From assembly GCA_049889095.1 (NCBI GenBank), contig JBLJFK010000001.1: a stretch of DNA of 64,000 nt, one strand, 5' to 3'. Below the pieces are notes generated by a model, which saw nothing but the letters and a program-made list of their open reading frames with translations, had not been told where the DNA came from and made no database searches. This DNA is from Ewingella sp049889095 (GTDB taxonomy: Bacteria > Pseudomonadota > Gammaproteobacteria > Enterobacterales > Enterobacteriaceae). Made by a program: the position numbers and the translations under genes. How positions within the stretch are numbered: position 1 is the first letter of the stretch; the number at the start of each line of letters is the position of its first letter. This document shows positions 17,790 through 26,691 of the stretch, in pieces.

Positions 17790-18956
17790 ATGGCTTCAGA
17801 TCTGGCAGTTCCTGATACGACGTTTGTTAACCAGCAACAGGTTCTGAAAAACCTGGCAAGACCGGCATCACGGTCACTGAGCGTTTATAACGCCGGTCTT
17901 TCGGCAGATGCCGTGCAGAAAAAATACGGTGTGGCCCATATTGCCAAACTGGCCAGCAATGAAAACCCGCTGGGTGCCAGCCCGCAGGTGGTGGCTGCGC
18001 TAGAAGCGGATGCCTGCTTCAGTTCTGTTTATCCGGATGCCTCAAGTGCGGCGCTGCGTGACGCGCTGGCGGCGGAGACCGGCGTGACAGCCGAAAATAT
18101 TGTTATCGGCAACGGTTCTGAAGACATCCTGCACATGCTGGCGCTGGCGTTTCTCAACCCCGGTGACCGCGTGGTGACGCTGATCCCCTCATTTGGTCTG
18201 CATGAAATTTTCCCGCGCATGATGGGGGCCGATGTCACTATGGTCGGCGTTAATGCTCAGCAGGAGTTTGACGTTGCAGCCTGGGAAACCGCGCTGTCCG
18301 CACCGGCCAAAATGGTGATTTTCAGCAATCCGTCTAATCCGGTGGGCTGCATGCTCAACCGGGAAGGATTCACACGCATTATCCATGCCACCCCGGCGGA
18401 TTGCGTGCTGGTAATTGACGAAGCCTACTTCGAGTATTGCGAAACTGACCCTGAATATCCTGACAGCCTGCGCGTGCTGGCTGAACAGTCACGTCCGTGG
18501 ATTGTGCTGCGAACGTTTTCTAAAGCGTACGGATTGGCGGGGTTGAGGGTGGGTTACGGGTTAGCCAGTCATCCCGAACTGGTTAATTTGCTGGACAGGG
18601 TGCGTACGCCTTTCAACATTAACCGTTCGGCACAGGTGGCAGCCATGGCGGCGTTGCAGGATAAACAGCATGTCCGCGACAGCATTGCGCTGGTTACAAC
18701 GCAACGTGAGAGCATGGCGGCCGAACTTGCTGCACTCGGTTTTAACGTCGCCTCATCCCGTGCTAACTTCCTGTTCTTCAATGGCGGCCGCCCGTCCTCA
18801 GAACTGGCACAACGCCTGCTCACTTATGGTGTGATTATCAAACCCTGGCGTGAAACCGGTTATGAAAACTGGATCCGCGTGTCCGTCGGCAATGAAAAGG
18901 ATAACCGGCAGTTTATCGACAGCCTGAAACGCATTCTGACGGGGGGAGAAGCGTGA
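17790..18956 (+). CDS. HisC-like PLP-dependent aminotransferase
   Basis: This is a class I/II aminotransferase of the histidinol-phosphate aminotransferase group. The PLP lysine is Lys245 in RTFSKAYGLAGLRVGYG; KLASNENPLGASP near 53-65, VVTLIPSFGLHEI and IFSNPSNPVG are other cofactor-site segments. Length is 388 residues, longer than biosynthetic HisC (~355) by an N-terminal extension. It overlaps the FMN-enzyme gene by four bases (GTGA), so the two act together. In this neighbourhood it may interconvert imidazole-pyruvate and histidine, or handle a related aromatic amino acid; that is inference. No HutC operator is seen directly before it. Confidence 0.85.
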   Translation: MASDLAVPDTTFVNQQQVLKNLARPASRSLSVYNAGLSADAVQKKYGVAHIAKLASNENPLGASPQVVAALEADACFSSVYPDASSAALRDALAAETGVTAENIVIGNGSEDILHMLALAFLNPGDRVVTLIPSFGLHEIFPRMMGADVTMVGVNAQQEFDVAAWETALSAPAKMVIFSNPSNPVGCMLNREGFTRIIHATPADCVLVIDEAYFEYCETDPEYPDSLRVLAEQSRPWIVLRTFSKAYGLAGLRVGYGLASHPELVNLLDRVRTPFNINRSAQVAAMAALQDKQHVRDSIALVTTQRESMAAELAALGFNVASSRANFLFFNGGRPSSELAQRLLTYGVIIKPWRETGYENWIRVSVGNEKDNRQFIDSLKRILTGGEA

Positions 18957-20101
18957 AACGTGCTGCGCTGAACATTGACGATTTACGCCAGCAGGCAAAA
19001 TGCGCCTTGCCACGTTTTGCATTCAGTTATGTTGAAGGCGGGGCGGATGATGAACAAACGCTGAAAGATAACCGTGCGATCTTCGCCCACTGGCGCTTTA
19101 TTCCACCGGTGCTGAACGATTCCAGCCAGCGCGATTTGTCCGTCACGCTGTGCGGGCAGCGGCTTTCTGCGCCATTACTGATTGCGCCGACTGGTTATAA
19201 CGGCATGCTACGTTACGGCGCGGATGCGATGCTGGCCCGCACGGCTAAACGTGCCGGTATCGGCTATATCCAGAGCACGGTTTCAACCGCATCGATTGAA
19301 GAAATCGCGGCACAAAAACTGCCGCAGCATTGGTTTCAGCTGTATGTGCTGAAAGACCGGACTGTCACGACCGGCCTGCTGGATCGTGCGAAAGCGGCCG
19401 GTTGTACCACGCTGGTGGTCTCGGTCGATGCTGTGCATTTTGGTAACCGCGAAAAAGATAAACGCAATTACCGGCGGCCGATGAAATTATCGCTGTTGAG
19501 CATGATTGACGTTGCGCTGCATCCGGGCTGGGTTTGGCGAACGTTAAAGCCTGCGGGAATGCCTGGTTTTGGCAATCTGAAACCTTATGTTCCGGCGGAT
19601 AAACAACGTGGTGCGGGCGGAGCGAGTTACTTCTCACAGCAGATGGATACGCGGCTGGACTGGGAAACACTGCGCTGGATCCGCAGCCAGTGGCAGGGCG
19701 CGTTGTTGATCAAAGGGATCCTGGCGCCGGAAGATGCACGGCTTGCTTTTGCGAGCGGCGCTGATGGCATCGTGTTGTCAAACCACGGCGGGCGTCAGCT
19801 TGATGGATCAGTGAGTGCGATGGAGGTGCTGCCTGAAATCCGCCAGCTTTGCGGTGCGCAGGCGACAATTCTTATCGACAGTGGTTTCCGCCGTGGCACT
19901 GATGTGGTGAAAGCGCTGGCGCTGGGTGCGGATGCGGTGCTGCTCGGCAGGCCGATGTTGTACGGCGTCGCCGCAGCCGGTGAAGCTGGCGCACAACGGG
20001 CGCTGGAGATTATTTTGCAGGAAGTTGACCGGACAATCGCGCAGCTTGGTTGTGCCTCGGTCAGTCAGCTGGGGCCGCATTTATTGCGCCGTCAGCCATA
20101 A
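18953..20101 (+). CDS. FMN-dependent 2-hydroxyacid dehydrogenase/oxidase
   Basis: The protein belongs to the lactate/mandelate dehydrogenase and glycolate oxidase family. Visible are the FMN-binding LLIAPTGYNGM, WFQLYVLKDR near residue 127, the LLIKGILAPEDA lysine and the catalytic His278 in SNHGGRQLDG, then IDSGFRRGTDVVKALALGAD. Length is 382 residues, typical. It starts with GTG inside the aminotransferase stop, preceded by a GGGGGGAG ribosome site. A soluble or membrane-linked enzyme of this class would oxidise a 2-hydroxyacid to a 2-oxoacid. Coupled with the transaminase, imidazole-lactate is an attractive candidate substrate, not proven. Confidence 0.87.
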   Translation: MKRAALNIDDLRQQAKCALPRFAFSYVEGGADDEQTLKDNRAIFAHWRFIPPVLNDSSQRDLSVTLCGQRLSAPLLIAPTGYNGMLRYGADAMLARTAKRAGIGYIQSTVSTASIEEIAAQKLPQHWFQLYVLKDRTVTTGLLDRAKAAGCTTLVVSVDAVHFGNREKDKRNYRRPMKLSLLSMIDVALHPGWVWRTLKPAGMPGFGNLKPYVPADKQRGAGGASYFSQQMDTRLDWETLRWIRSQWQGALLIKGILAPEDARLAFASGADGIVLSNHGGRQLDGSVSAMEVLPEIRQLCGAQATILIDSGFRRGTDVVKALALGADAVLLGRPMLYGVAAAGEAGAQRALEIILQEVDRTIAQLGCASVSQLGPHLLRRQP

Positions 20102-20180
20102 CGGTTTGAAGAAATATTTAAAGCAGCCTTAGAGAGTGTTCATCAAACCAGTCAGAGGCAACAATTACGGAGAGGCAGTT

Positions 20181-21266
20181 ATGCAGGCACAGAATATTAT
20201 CTTCCCGGCGCAAATCCTGCGCGGCCCCGGCGTTATTTCTCAGCTTGGCGATATTTGCGCGCTGTTGGGCACCCGTGCGCTGGTGATTGGTGGGCATCAG
20301 TCGCTGGCTGCGGTGGGGGATAAAATCCGCCATCAGCTGGGAGGTTGCGCGGTAGAACTGGTTGGCAGCGAGTGGTTTGGTGGTGAGAGCAGTGAAGGCA
20401 ATATCAGCCGTCTGGCGAAAATCGTCAAAGATAAAAAAGCCGATATTGTGATTGGTGTGGGCGGCGGTAAATCCCTGGATACCTGTAAGGCTGTCGGCGC
20501 GGAAACTAACGTGCCGGTCGTGACGATCCCGACGATTGCAGCGACCTGTGCCGCGGTCACGCCGCTGACTATCCGTTATCACGACGACGGGCATTTCCGT
20601 GATTTATTTCCGCTTGCACAGGCACCTGCGTCGGTGATCATCGACAGCGACATTCTGGCCGTTGCACCGCTGCGCTGGCTGGCGGCGGGGCTGGGCGACA
20701 CACTGGCAAAATGGTATGAATTTCGCGCCATCAGCAGTCATCACGGCTCGCTGAGTGGCGTCTCTCGTTCTTCCAGCGCCAACAGCCGGATCTGTTATGA
20801 CCTGATTGAGTCTTATGGCCCTGCGGCCTGCGACGCCGTCCGCGCCGGTAAACCGAATGCTGAGCTGGATCAGGTGCTCGACGCTATTTTAATGTTCGCC
20901 GGCCTGACATCGCTGATGAGCAGCGGGGCGCACGCCGCCGCGTCTCACGCCATCTATGAAGGTTTCACGGTCTGCGATAAAACCCGCGAATTCGGCCACG
21001 GCCTGCTGGTCGGTTTCGGCAACCTGTGCCTGCTGGCGCTGGAAAACCGCAGCGACGAAGAGTTGCTGGAAGCGGTGAAACTGGCGCAGGCCTGCGCCAT
21101 TCCGCTACGGTTGAGTGAAATCGCTGATCTGAATGCCGAAGAACTCGACAGCATCGTGAAAGCCTCTCTGCACGCGCCCGATATGGAAAATATGCCGGGA
21201 CATGTGACGGCAGGGGCATTGTATGAGGCGATTTCGCGGGTAGAGGCCATGGCGGATCTGGTTTGA
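20181..21266 (+). CDS. iron-type alcohol dehydrogenase, GldA/HcxA-like
   Basis: The enzyme belongs to the group III (glycerol-dehydrogenase-like) NAD(P)-dependent dehydrogenases. The nucleotide site is IVIGVGGGKSLDTCKAVG near residue 92-109. Metal ligands are suggested by LGDTLAKWYE, GAHAAASHAIYEG and REFGHGLLVGFG. Length is 361 residues. The ATG at 20181 has GGAGAGG upstream; an earlier start at 20136 lacks one. The E. coli relative HcxA reduces 2-oxoacids and is encoded beside an aminotransferase, so interconversion of a 2-oxo and a 2-hydroxy acid fits the context here too. It lies 79 bases after the FMN enzyme. Confidence 0.83.
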   Translation: MQAQNIIFPAQILRGPGVISQLGDICALLGTRALVIGGHQSLAAVGDKIRHQLGGCAVELVGSEWFGGESSEGNISRLAKIVKDKKADIVIGVGGGKSLDTCKAVGAETNVPVVTIPTIAATCAAVTPLTIRYHDDGHFRDLFPLAQAPASVIIDSDILAVAPLRWLAAGLGDTLAKWYEFRAISSHHGSLSGVSRSSSANSRICYDLIESYGPAACDAVRAGKPNAELDQVLDAILMFAGLTSLMSSGAHAAASHAIYEGFTVCDKTREFGHGLLVGFGNLCLLALENRSDEELLEAVKLAQACAIPLRLSEIADLNAEELDSIVKASLHAPDMENMPGHVTAGALYEAISRVEAMADLV

Positions 21267-21659
21267 TGCCCTTTGGAAAGGGGAGAAATTTTAATTTCAA
21301 AATCAAAATCAAAACCAAAACCAAAACCTTGGGTTGCCACCCAAACTGGCCTTAAGAGGCGCCTATCGCCGCGCCTCTTAAGAATCTCCGGCTCTTTCAC
21401 TGCGCGCTATCGCAGGCACGACGGACATGTTCCGACGAATTAGCGAGTGGCGCAAATCCAGGTGCTTCGCACTGCCTTCTCTCGGTCTTCGAGCCATAGG
21501 TCTCGAAGCCGCTCCGTTCAGCTGAATTTTGAGCACGCCAATCAATTTTTCTAAAAAGATGAAAATCATCCTGCCGTTGAATGTTAGATCGTGCGGGCGT
21601 TTCGAGACCTTAGGCTCGAAGACCGAAATGAGGGAACTGCTTCGATGTCCGGTCTGACA
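21267..21659. repeat. repeat-rich spacer between convergent operons
   Basis: This 393-base spacer holds no gene that I can support. It contains a run of CAAAAT/CAAAAC hexamers at about 21297-21328 and a hairpin with 11-base arms TTAAGAGGCGC and GCGCCTCTTAA (21352-21381). It also contains two 25-base elements (21483-21507 and 21601-21625) that are reverse complements of each other with two mismatches, each able to form a TTCGAG/CTCGAA stem. Some of these may serve as bidirectional terminators. Confidence 0.7.
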
Positions 21660-22430
21660 TCAGATCCCCGCTAAATATCCTCCGTCCACATACAGCACCT
21701 GCCCGGTGATATATGCCGCAGCGGAACTGCTCAGAAACACCGCTGCGCCGATCAAATCATCCAGTTCGCCAAATCTTCCCTGTGGGATCTTTGCCTGCAT
21801 CTGCTGGCACCAGCCGGCGTTGTCATAAAACTCAGCCGTCAGATCTGTTTTGAAATACCCCGGCCCGATGCCGTTTACGCGGATATTTTTAGATGCCCAC
21901 TCCGTCGCCAGCGTATGTGTCAGACCAACCAGCGCGGATTTCGATGCGCCGTAGGGTGCGGCGCCAGGCACACCGACCTGACTGGTCAGGGAACACAAGT
22001 TCAGAATACTGCCGCCGCCGTTTTCCGCCATCAGACGTGCGGCGGCCTGAGCGCAGAAAAAAGCGCCTTTCAGATTGGTGGTCAGAATGCTGTCCCACAG
22101 CGCTTCGTCGACATCTATCGACGGGCATAACTGCTCGGTACCGGCGTTGTTGACCAGCACATCCGGCGGCACGGGCAGGGAGGCGAAAGCGGCAGTAAAG
22201 GTGGAGGGCTGCGTGACATCCAGCACCAGCGGTGTGGCGTCACCGTCTTGCTGACGGATTTGTTCACAGACGATATTCAGCGTGGTGATATCACGCCCGC
22301 TGACGATCACGCTGGCACCGGCTTGCGCCATGCCCGCTGCCAGTGCCTGACCGATGCCGCGCGAACTGCCGGTGATCAAAACGCGTCTGCCTTGCAGCGA
22401 GAAGCGTTGCAGGGAAAAAGAGGGGGTCAT
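21660..22430 (-). CDS. short-chain dehydrogenase/reductase
   Basis: A classical SDR with the NAD(P) motif TGSSRGIG at residues 20-27, NNAG near 94-97, and the catalytic Tyr160/Lys164 in YGASK with the serine in NLCSLTSQ. It ends with the family-typical YITGQVLYVDGGYLAG. Length is 256 residues. The Asp-Arg pattern after the second strand (SGRD) leaves NAD versus NADP undecided. Its ATG overlaps the stop of the kinase-like gene by four bases, so it is the last gene of a six-gene operon. The substrate is unknown; an alcohol/ketone or hydroxyacid step of the same pathway is likely. Confidence 0.85.
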   Translation of the reverse strand: MTPSFSLQRFSLQGRRVLITGSSRGIGQALAAGMAQAGASVIVSGRDITTLNIVCEQIRQQDGDATPLVLDVTQPSTFTAAFASLPVPPDVLVNNAGTEQLCPSIDVDEALWDSILTTNLKGAFFCAQAAARLMAENGGGSILNLCSLTSQVGVPGAAPYGASKSALVGLTHTLATEWASKNIRVNGIGPGYFKTDLTAEFYDNAGWCQQMQAKIPQGRFGELDDLIGAAVFLSSSAAAYITGQVLYVDGGYLAGI

Positions 22431-23752
22431 AGCGGTTTCCCTGCGGGGCTGATCCCCGCCAGCCAGTCGCTGAATTCATCGGTATATTCAACCGGCTCGC
22501 TTCCCAGCATCATTGCCATGGACAGCCCGAGCGCTGAACTGGCAGGAGTATGGCCGCTAAACCCACCGGCGCGTAAATCCAGGACCAGCGTCGGACAGCA
22601 GAACATAGCGAGACGGAAGATTCGCTGCCAGTGGGGCGGTAGCCAGCCGCGGCGGGCAAGTTCCGCCAGTAACGGCTGCCAGTATTCTTCGCCTTTATCG
22701 CGTAAGAAGGCGGCGCGCAGCGGGGTTAACTGCCAGTTATGATCGACATATAACGTGTCGCCGCGGCGCATCACCGTCACTTTGTAGAGTTCGCCACAGC
22801 GTGAAGGCTCATAAAGCCACAGCGGATGGGCAAAAATGTTGTGGAACGTGGCTTTGATTTCAGCCAGCAGCGCCGGAATATGACGACCGGCAAACGCGGG
22901 GTCGAAGCTGACCAGTTGCGGGATTTCTTCCGTGGTGTCGTACCAGACATTGGCATTGTGTGCGTCACCGTGTGCGATGATCACGCCGTGGTCGGCCAGC
23001 GCCGCGGGAGCCAGCCGGATCCCGGCTTCACTGAATAATTGTCGCAGACTGTGCTGATAGGTCACGCCGTTGATCACCCAGCGCAGGTTGCTCAGTGTCT
23101 GCCATTCCAGCGCTTCATCTTCCAGCTGGAAGGTTTTTCCGACATAAAAACGGGCCACGCGGCCACCGAAACCGGCGGTGATTTCCGGGTTTTCTGCTGA
23201 AATCAGCCGGTGGTAGAACAGCTGATGGATAGGTTCGGCCGCCACCGCGCTGACTGAGCCGGGTTTGAGTGTCGGTAGGGTGTGAATCAGAATATCGCGG
23301 TCTGCGCGGCGCTGAGCCTCTTCGATTTCCGCTTCCTGATCCCACGCCTGTTGCTGTTCAATATCGCGGCAGATGTCCGCCATCCGCCGGTCATGGCGCA
23401 ACCTGTACATCAGGATCTGACGTCCCGTCTCGCCGCAGGCGTACACCGGCACGTCCACCCGAAAGCCGTTTTCCCGCAGCAGTTCCGCGTTGTAATACTC
23501 CTCAATGGTTTTATCCTCGCCTTCTTCATTGTGATATTTGAAGAAAAGCGCGCGGCCATCATCGAGGATGACGGTGCCGTTGAGGGAGTTGAGACTGTAC
23601 TGGTCGCGGTTGATGGTCAGTTGACCGGCAGTCACGCCGGTGACTTCGCCGATGAGCTGGCGCAGAACGTCCGCCGCCTGTTGCCATTCTCCCGCCTGCA
23701 CTAACTGACGCGCCTGCGCGGCCAGTGGTTCACTGCCCGTCATATTGCTCAT
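22427..23752 (-). CDS. APH-fold small-molecule kinase-like protein
   Basis: The 441-residue protein carries the aminoglycoside-phosphotransferase/choline-kinase catalytic loop, HGDAHNANVWY at residues 261-271, followed by LVSFDPAFAG as the metal-binding Asp segment. An early lysine lies in LFFKYHNEEG (Lys72). It is longer than most APH enzymes, with an N-terminal helical extension of ~45 residues and a C-terminal extension of ~120. The gene lies between a histidinol-dehydrogenase-like gene and an SDR in an operon with a HutC operator. It therefore probably phosphorylates a metabolite of that pathway rather than an antibiotic. The substrate is not known to me. Confidence 0.72.
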   Translation of the reverse strand: MSNMTGSEPLAAQARQLVQAGEWQQAADVLRQLIGEVTGVTAGQLTINRDQYSLNSLNGTVILDDGRALFFKYHNEEGEDKTIEEYYNAELLRENGFRVDVPVYACGETGRQILMYRLRHDRRMADICRDIEQQQAWDQEAEIEEAQRRADRDILIHTLPTLKPGSVSAVAAEPIHQLFYHRLISAENPEITAGFGGRVARFYVGKTFQLEDEALEWQTLSNLRWVINGVTYQHSLRQLFSEAGIRLAPAALADHGVIIAHGDAHNANVWYDTTEEIPQLVSFDPAFAGRHIPALLAEIKATFHNIFAHPLWLYEPSRCGELYKVTVMRRGDTLYVDHNWQLTPLRAAFLRDKGEEYWQPLLAELARRGWLPPHWQRIFRLAMFCCPTLVLDLRAGGFSGHTPASSALGLSMAMMLGSEPVEYTDEFSDWLAGISPAGKPL

Positions 23753-23754
23753 CG

Positions 23755-25095
23755 TTATTGGCCTTTTTTGTTGATGATCTCAGTGCGTAATGCCGATACC
23801 GCCAGCGCATGGCCGGGGAATCCTTCGTACAAGGCAAAAGCGTGCGCTTTATCGGCCAGCGGCTGATAGCCTTCGCGTGTGACATAGCCCACGGATATAC
23901 GTTTCATGTAATCGAAAACGGACAGTGGCCCGACGGTTTTTGCCGCACCGTTTGTTGGTAAAACCGCATTGGGTCCGAGAACGAAATTCCCGAGCGTGAT
24001 CGGCGTGTAATTACCGAGCAGGATTTCACCGGCATTGCGGATTTTTCCCATCACGGCCATCGGTTCTTCGGCCAGAATTTCCAGATGCTCCGGCGCGTAC
24101 TGGTTAACGAATTCAACGGCGGCGGCGAAATCATCTGTCAGTACCACGCCGCCGTGGGTTCCGCACAATACCGCCTGTGAGAATCCGGCGCGTTTTTCAT
24201 CGAGCTGCGCCCAGTAGCCGGGCAATGCAGCGATGGCCTGTTCCGCCACGCGACGACTGCTGGTGACCAGATAGGCCGAAGAATCCGGACCATGCTCTGA
24301 TTCGATGATCAGATCCAGCGCCGCCAGTGCGCCATCCACACTGTCATCGGCGAGGATCAGGCTTTCGCTTGGCCCGGCCGGAATACCCGGGTCGATAAGA
24401 CCGGAGAGCTGACGCTTGGCCGCTACCACCCATGGGCTGCCGGGGCCGACAATTTTCAAACATTTAGGCACGGTCCCGGTACCGAATGCCACGGCTGCCA
24501 CGCCTTGTGCGCCGCCGCATTTATAGACTTCAGTAATGCCGACAAGACGCGCAGCCACCAGGGTGGCGTCATCGACTTTGCCGTCAGGACCCGGCGGGGT
24601 GATCACGATGGCGCGTTTTACGCCCGCGACAACGGCCGGAATGGTAGTCATCAGTAACACGCTCGGGAACGAGCCTTTGCCACGCGGTACGTAACAGGCA
24701 ACAGAATCGATCGGGACATGGCGGTCACCGGCGAATGCACCAGGGCGGATTTCTTTCATCCACATGTCTTCCGGTTTCTGCGCTTCATGGAAAGCGCGAA
24801 CATTTTCGACGGCAAAACGGATCGATTCCAAGACTTTCGGATCGAGGCGTTCAAACGCGGTTTCGAATTCCGTGTCTTCTGCCCGAATGCTCATATGCGG
24901 CGCGGTGACGCCGTCGAAATCACGCGCAAAACGGTGCAGGGCGGCGTCGCCTTCAGTACGTACGGCTTCGATGATCGGCGCGACGCGTTCAGTGAAAAAC
25001 GACAAATCGGCTTCCGTGCGTTTGAACAGCTCTGCGGGCAGTTCGCAAGAACCACTCAGATCGTGAAAAGTTACGGCTTGAAAAGGTGCAGACAT
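23755..25095 (-). CDS. histidinol-dehydrogenase-family enzyme (catabolic paralogue)
   Basis: The protein belongs to the HisD family of NAD-dependent alcohol-to-acid dehydrogenases. Landmarks are CYVPRGKGSFPSVLLMTTIPA, YKCGGAQGVAAVAFGT, GPGSPWVVAAKRQ, IPAGPSESLILAD, VNQYAPEHLEI and PTNGAAKT. The zinc/catalytic His of HisD is kept in ESEHGPDS (His268), but the preceding zinc-ligand Gln is replaced by Glu265. Length is 446 residues; the ATG at 25095 has GGAG seven bases upstream. It is encoded with an ABC transporter, a kinase and an SDR under a HutC operator and not in a his biosynthetic operon. Oxidation of histidinol or another imidazole alcohol to an acid is likely; HpsN-like sulfopropanediol dehydrogenases of the same family are an alternative. 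Confidence 0.85.
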   Translation of the reverse strand: MSAPFQAVTFHDLSGSCELPAELFKRTEADLSFFTERVAPIIEAVRTEGDAALHRFARDFDGVTAPHMSIRAEDTEFETAFERLDPKVLESIRFAVENVRAFHEAQKPEDMWMKEIRPGAFAGDRHVPIDSVACYVPRGKGSFPSVLLMTTIPAVVAGVKRAIVITPPGPDGKVDDATLVAARLVGITEVYKCGGAQGVAAVAFGTGTVPKCLKIVGPGSPWVVAAKRQLSGLIDPGIPAGPSESLILADDSVDGALAALDLIIESEHGPDSSAYLVTSSRRVAEQAIAALPGYWAQLDEKRAGFSQAVLCGTHGGVVLTDDFAAAVEFVNQYAPEHLEILAEEPMAVMGKIRNAGEILLGNYTPITLGNFVLGPNAVLPTNGAAKTVGPLSVFDYMKRISVGYVTREGYQPLADKAHAFALYEGFPGHALAVSALRTEIINKKGQ

Positions 25096-25111
25096 GGTCA
25101 ATCTCCGGTTA

Positions 25112-25882
25112 TCAGGCCAGTGCAGCGCGCGCATGGCCGCTGCGAATAGTGTGCAGAACCTGGCGTTGCAGGTCGGTGAATTCCGGGCTGGCGATCAGTT
25201 CCTCACGGCGCGGACGCGGTAACGGCACGTCGTAAGTCGCCGCGATCGTGCCGGGGCCCATCACCACAATGCGGTCAGAAAGGTAAACTGCTTCTTCAAT
25301 ATCGTGCGTGACGAACATAACGGTCAGCCGGTGTTGCTCCCAGATGCCGGTCAGTAATTCCTGCATCTGGTGGCGGGTCATGGCGTCCAGCGCGCCAAAG
25401 GGTTCATCCATCAGTAAGATTTTAGGGCGGTAAGACAGCGCACGGGCGATGGCAACACGCTGTTTCATGCCACCGGAAAGCTCCGCAGGCCAGGCGTCGG
25501 CAAACGGCATCAGCTGAACAAGCTCAAGATGCTGTTCGGCTTTTTCACGGCATTCGGTCCGGCTGAATCCGGCAGCTTTTAGCGCGAACTCAATGTTCTG
25601 TCGCGCCGTCAGCCACGGCAGCAGGGTATATGACTGAAACACCACGCCCCGGTCGATACCCGCGCCGCGAATGGTTTTGCCATCCACCTGAACGTCGCCG
25701 CTGTCGTAGTCTTCAAGCCCTGCGGCAATCGATAATAAAGTGCTTTTGCCGCAGCCGGACGTACCGACCACCGAAACGAATTCGTTATCCGCCAGCGTCA
25801 GGCTGATGTCATGCAGCACTTCGCGCGTTTGCTTGCCAACCTGAAAACTTTTGTGCAGATGGGAAATGGTTAACACCGACAT
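25112..25882 (-). CDS. NitT/TauT-type ABC transporter 2, ATP-binding protein
   Basis: The ATPase has Walker A GTSGCGKST near residue 39-47, signature LSGGMKQR, Walker B ILLMDEPFGALD and FVTHDIEEAVY. Length is 256 residues. It is distinct from the first hut-linked ATPase, so the cluster has two complete transporters. Its ATG shares one base with the permease stop. The dehydrogenase gene follows after 16 bases. Confidence 0.92.
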   Translation of the reverse strand: MSVLTISHLHKSFQVGKQTREVLHDISLTLADNEFVSVVGTSGCGKSTLLSIAAGLEDYDSGDVQVDGKTIRGAGIDRGVVFQSYTLLPWLTARQNIEFALKAAGFSRTECREKAEQHLELVQLMPFADAWPAELSGGMKQRVAIARALSYRPKILLMDEPFGALDAMTRHQMQELLTGIWEQHRLTVMFVTHDIEEAVYLSDRIVVMGPGTIAATYDVPLPRPRREELIASPEFTDLQRQVLHTIRSGHARAALA

Positions 25883-26691
25883 CAGACGCGCCTCTTGTTG
25901 TAGCGGAACAGCACGCGCTCGAGGGCACGCATGATCTGATCACTGATTAAACCCAGAATACCCAGTAGCAGGATGTAACCGATGATAGTGTCAGTTTGGA
26001 AGAAACGTTGTGACACCACGATGCGGTAACCGAGCCCGGACGTTGAGGCCACCAGTTCGGCCAGCACCAGCCACGTCCACGCCCAGCCGAGACTGATGCG
26101 CAGGGCGTCCCAGATCCCCGGCAGTGCGCCGGGTAAGACGATACGGAACAAGATCTTGCGATCCGGCATGCCTAACGTGCGGCCTAAGCCGACAAAATCG
26201 CCAGGCACTCGTTTCACGGCGTCGATCACCATCAGTACCTGCTGGAAGAAGGTACCAATCCAGATGATCAGGAATTTTTGCACATCGTCAGTGCCGGTCC
26301 ACAGAATAGTCAGCGGCACGAACGCCACCACCGGCATATAACGAATGAAATCCACCAGCGGTTCAGTCAGCGCTTTGAAGAAGCCGTAACAGCCCGCCAG
26401 CACGCCAATCACAATCGACATCACCGAGGAGATCGCGAAGGCAATACTGATGCGGTACAGGCTGCTTTTAATGTCGCTCCACAATGTACCGTCCTGCGCC
26501 AGGCTAACCATTTTCAGCCAGACATCGGTCAGTTTGGGCAGAAAAATTGGCGGGATCGCGCCGCTGCTTGTTGCCAGTCCCCAGGCCATAAACAGGATAA
26601 TGAACAGCGTGACCGCAATGCCGACGAACACTTTGCGCGACGGCAGGCGGCCAATCACCATCAGGTTGAGCGGTTTACGACGCGAACTCAT
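25882..26691 (-). CDS. NitT/TauT-type ABC transporter 2, permease
   Basis: The 269-residue inner-membrane protein has six predicted transmembrane segments and the ATPase-contact loop LGRTLGMPDRKILFRIVLPGA followed by PGIWDALRI. The mid-protein FIRYMPVVAFVPLTILWTGTDDVQKF is typical of TauC/SsuC-type permeases. It overlaps the binding-protein gene by four bases at its start and the ATPase gene by one base at its end. The ligand should be that of the adjacent binding protein. Confidence 0.9.
   Translation of the reverse strand: MSSRRKPLNLMVIGRLPSRKVFVGIAVTLFIILFMAWGLATSSGAIPPIFLPKLTDVWLKMVSLAQDGTLWSDIKSSLYRISIAFAISSVMSIVIGVLAGCYGFFKALTEPLVDFIRYMPVVAFVPLTILWTGTDDVQKFLIIWIGTFFQQVLMVIDAVKRVPGDFVGLGRTLGMPDRKILFRIVLPGALPGIWDALRISLGWAWTWLVLAELVASTSGLGYRIVVSQRFFQTDTIIGYILLLGILGLISDQIMRALERVLFRYNKRRV

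Noticed and set aside
22427..23752. Antibiotic-resistance aminoglycoside phosphotransferase
   Set aside because: Only the general APH fold is present; operon context points to metabolism.
23755..25095. Annotating the HisD-like gene as biosynthetic hisD
   Set aside because: It is outside any his operon, has a changed zinc-ligand position and is controlled by a HutC operator.
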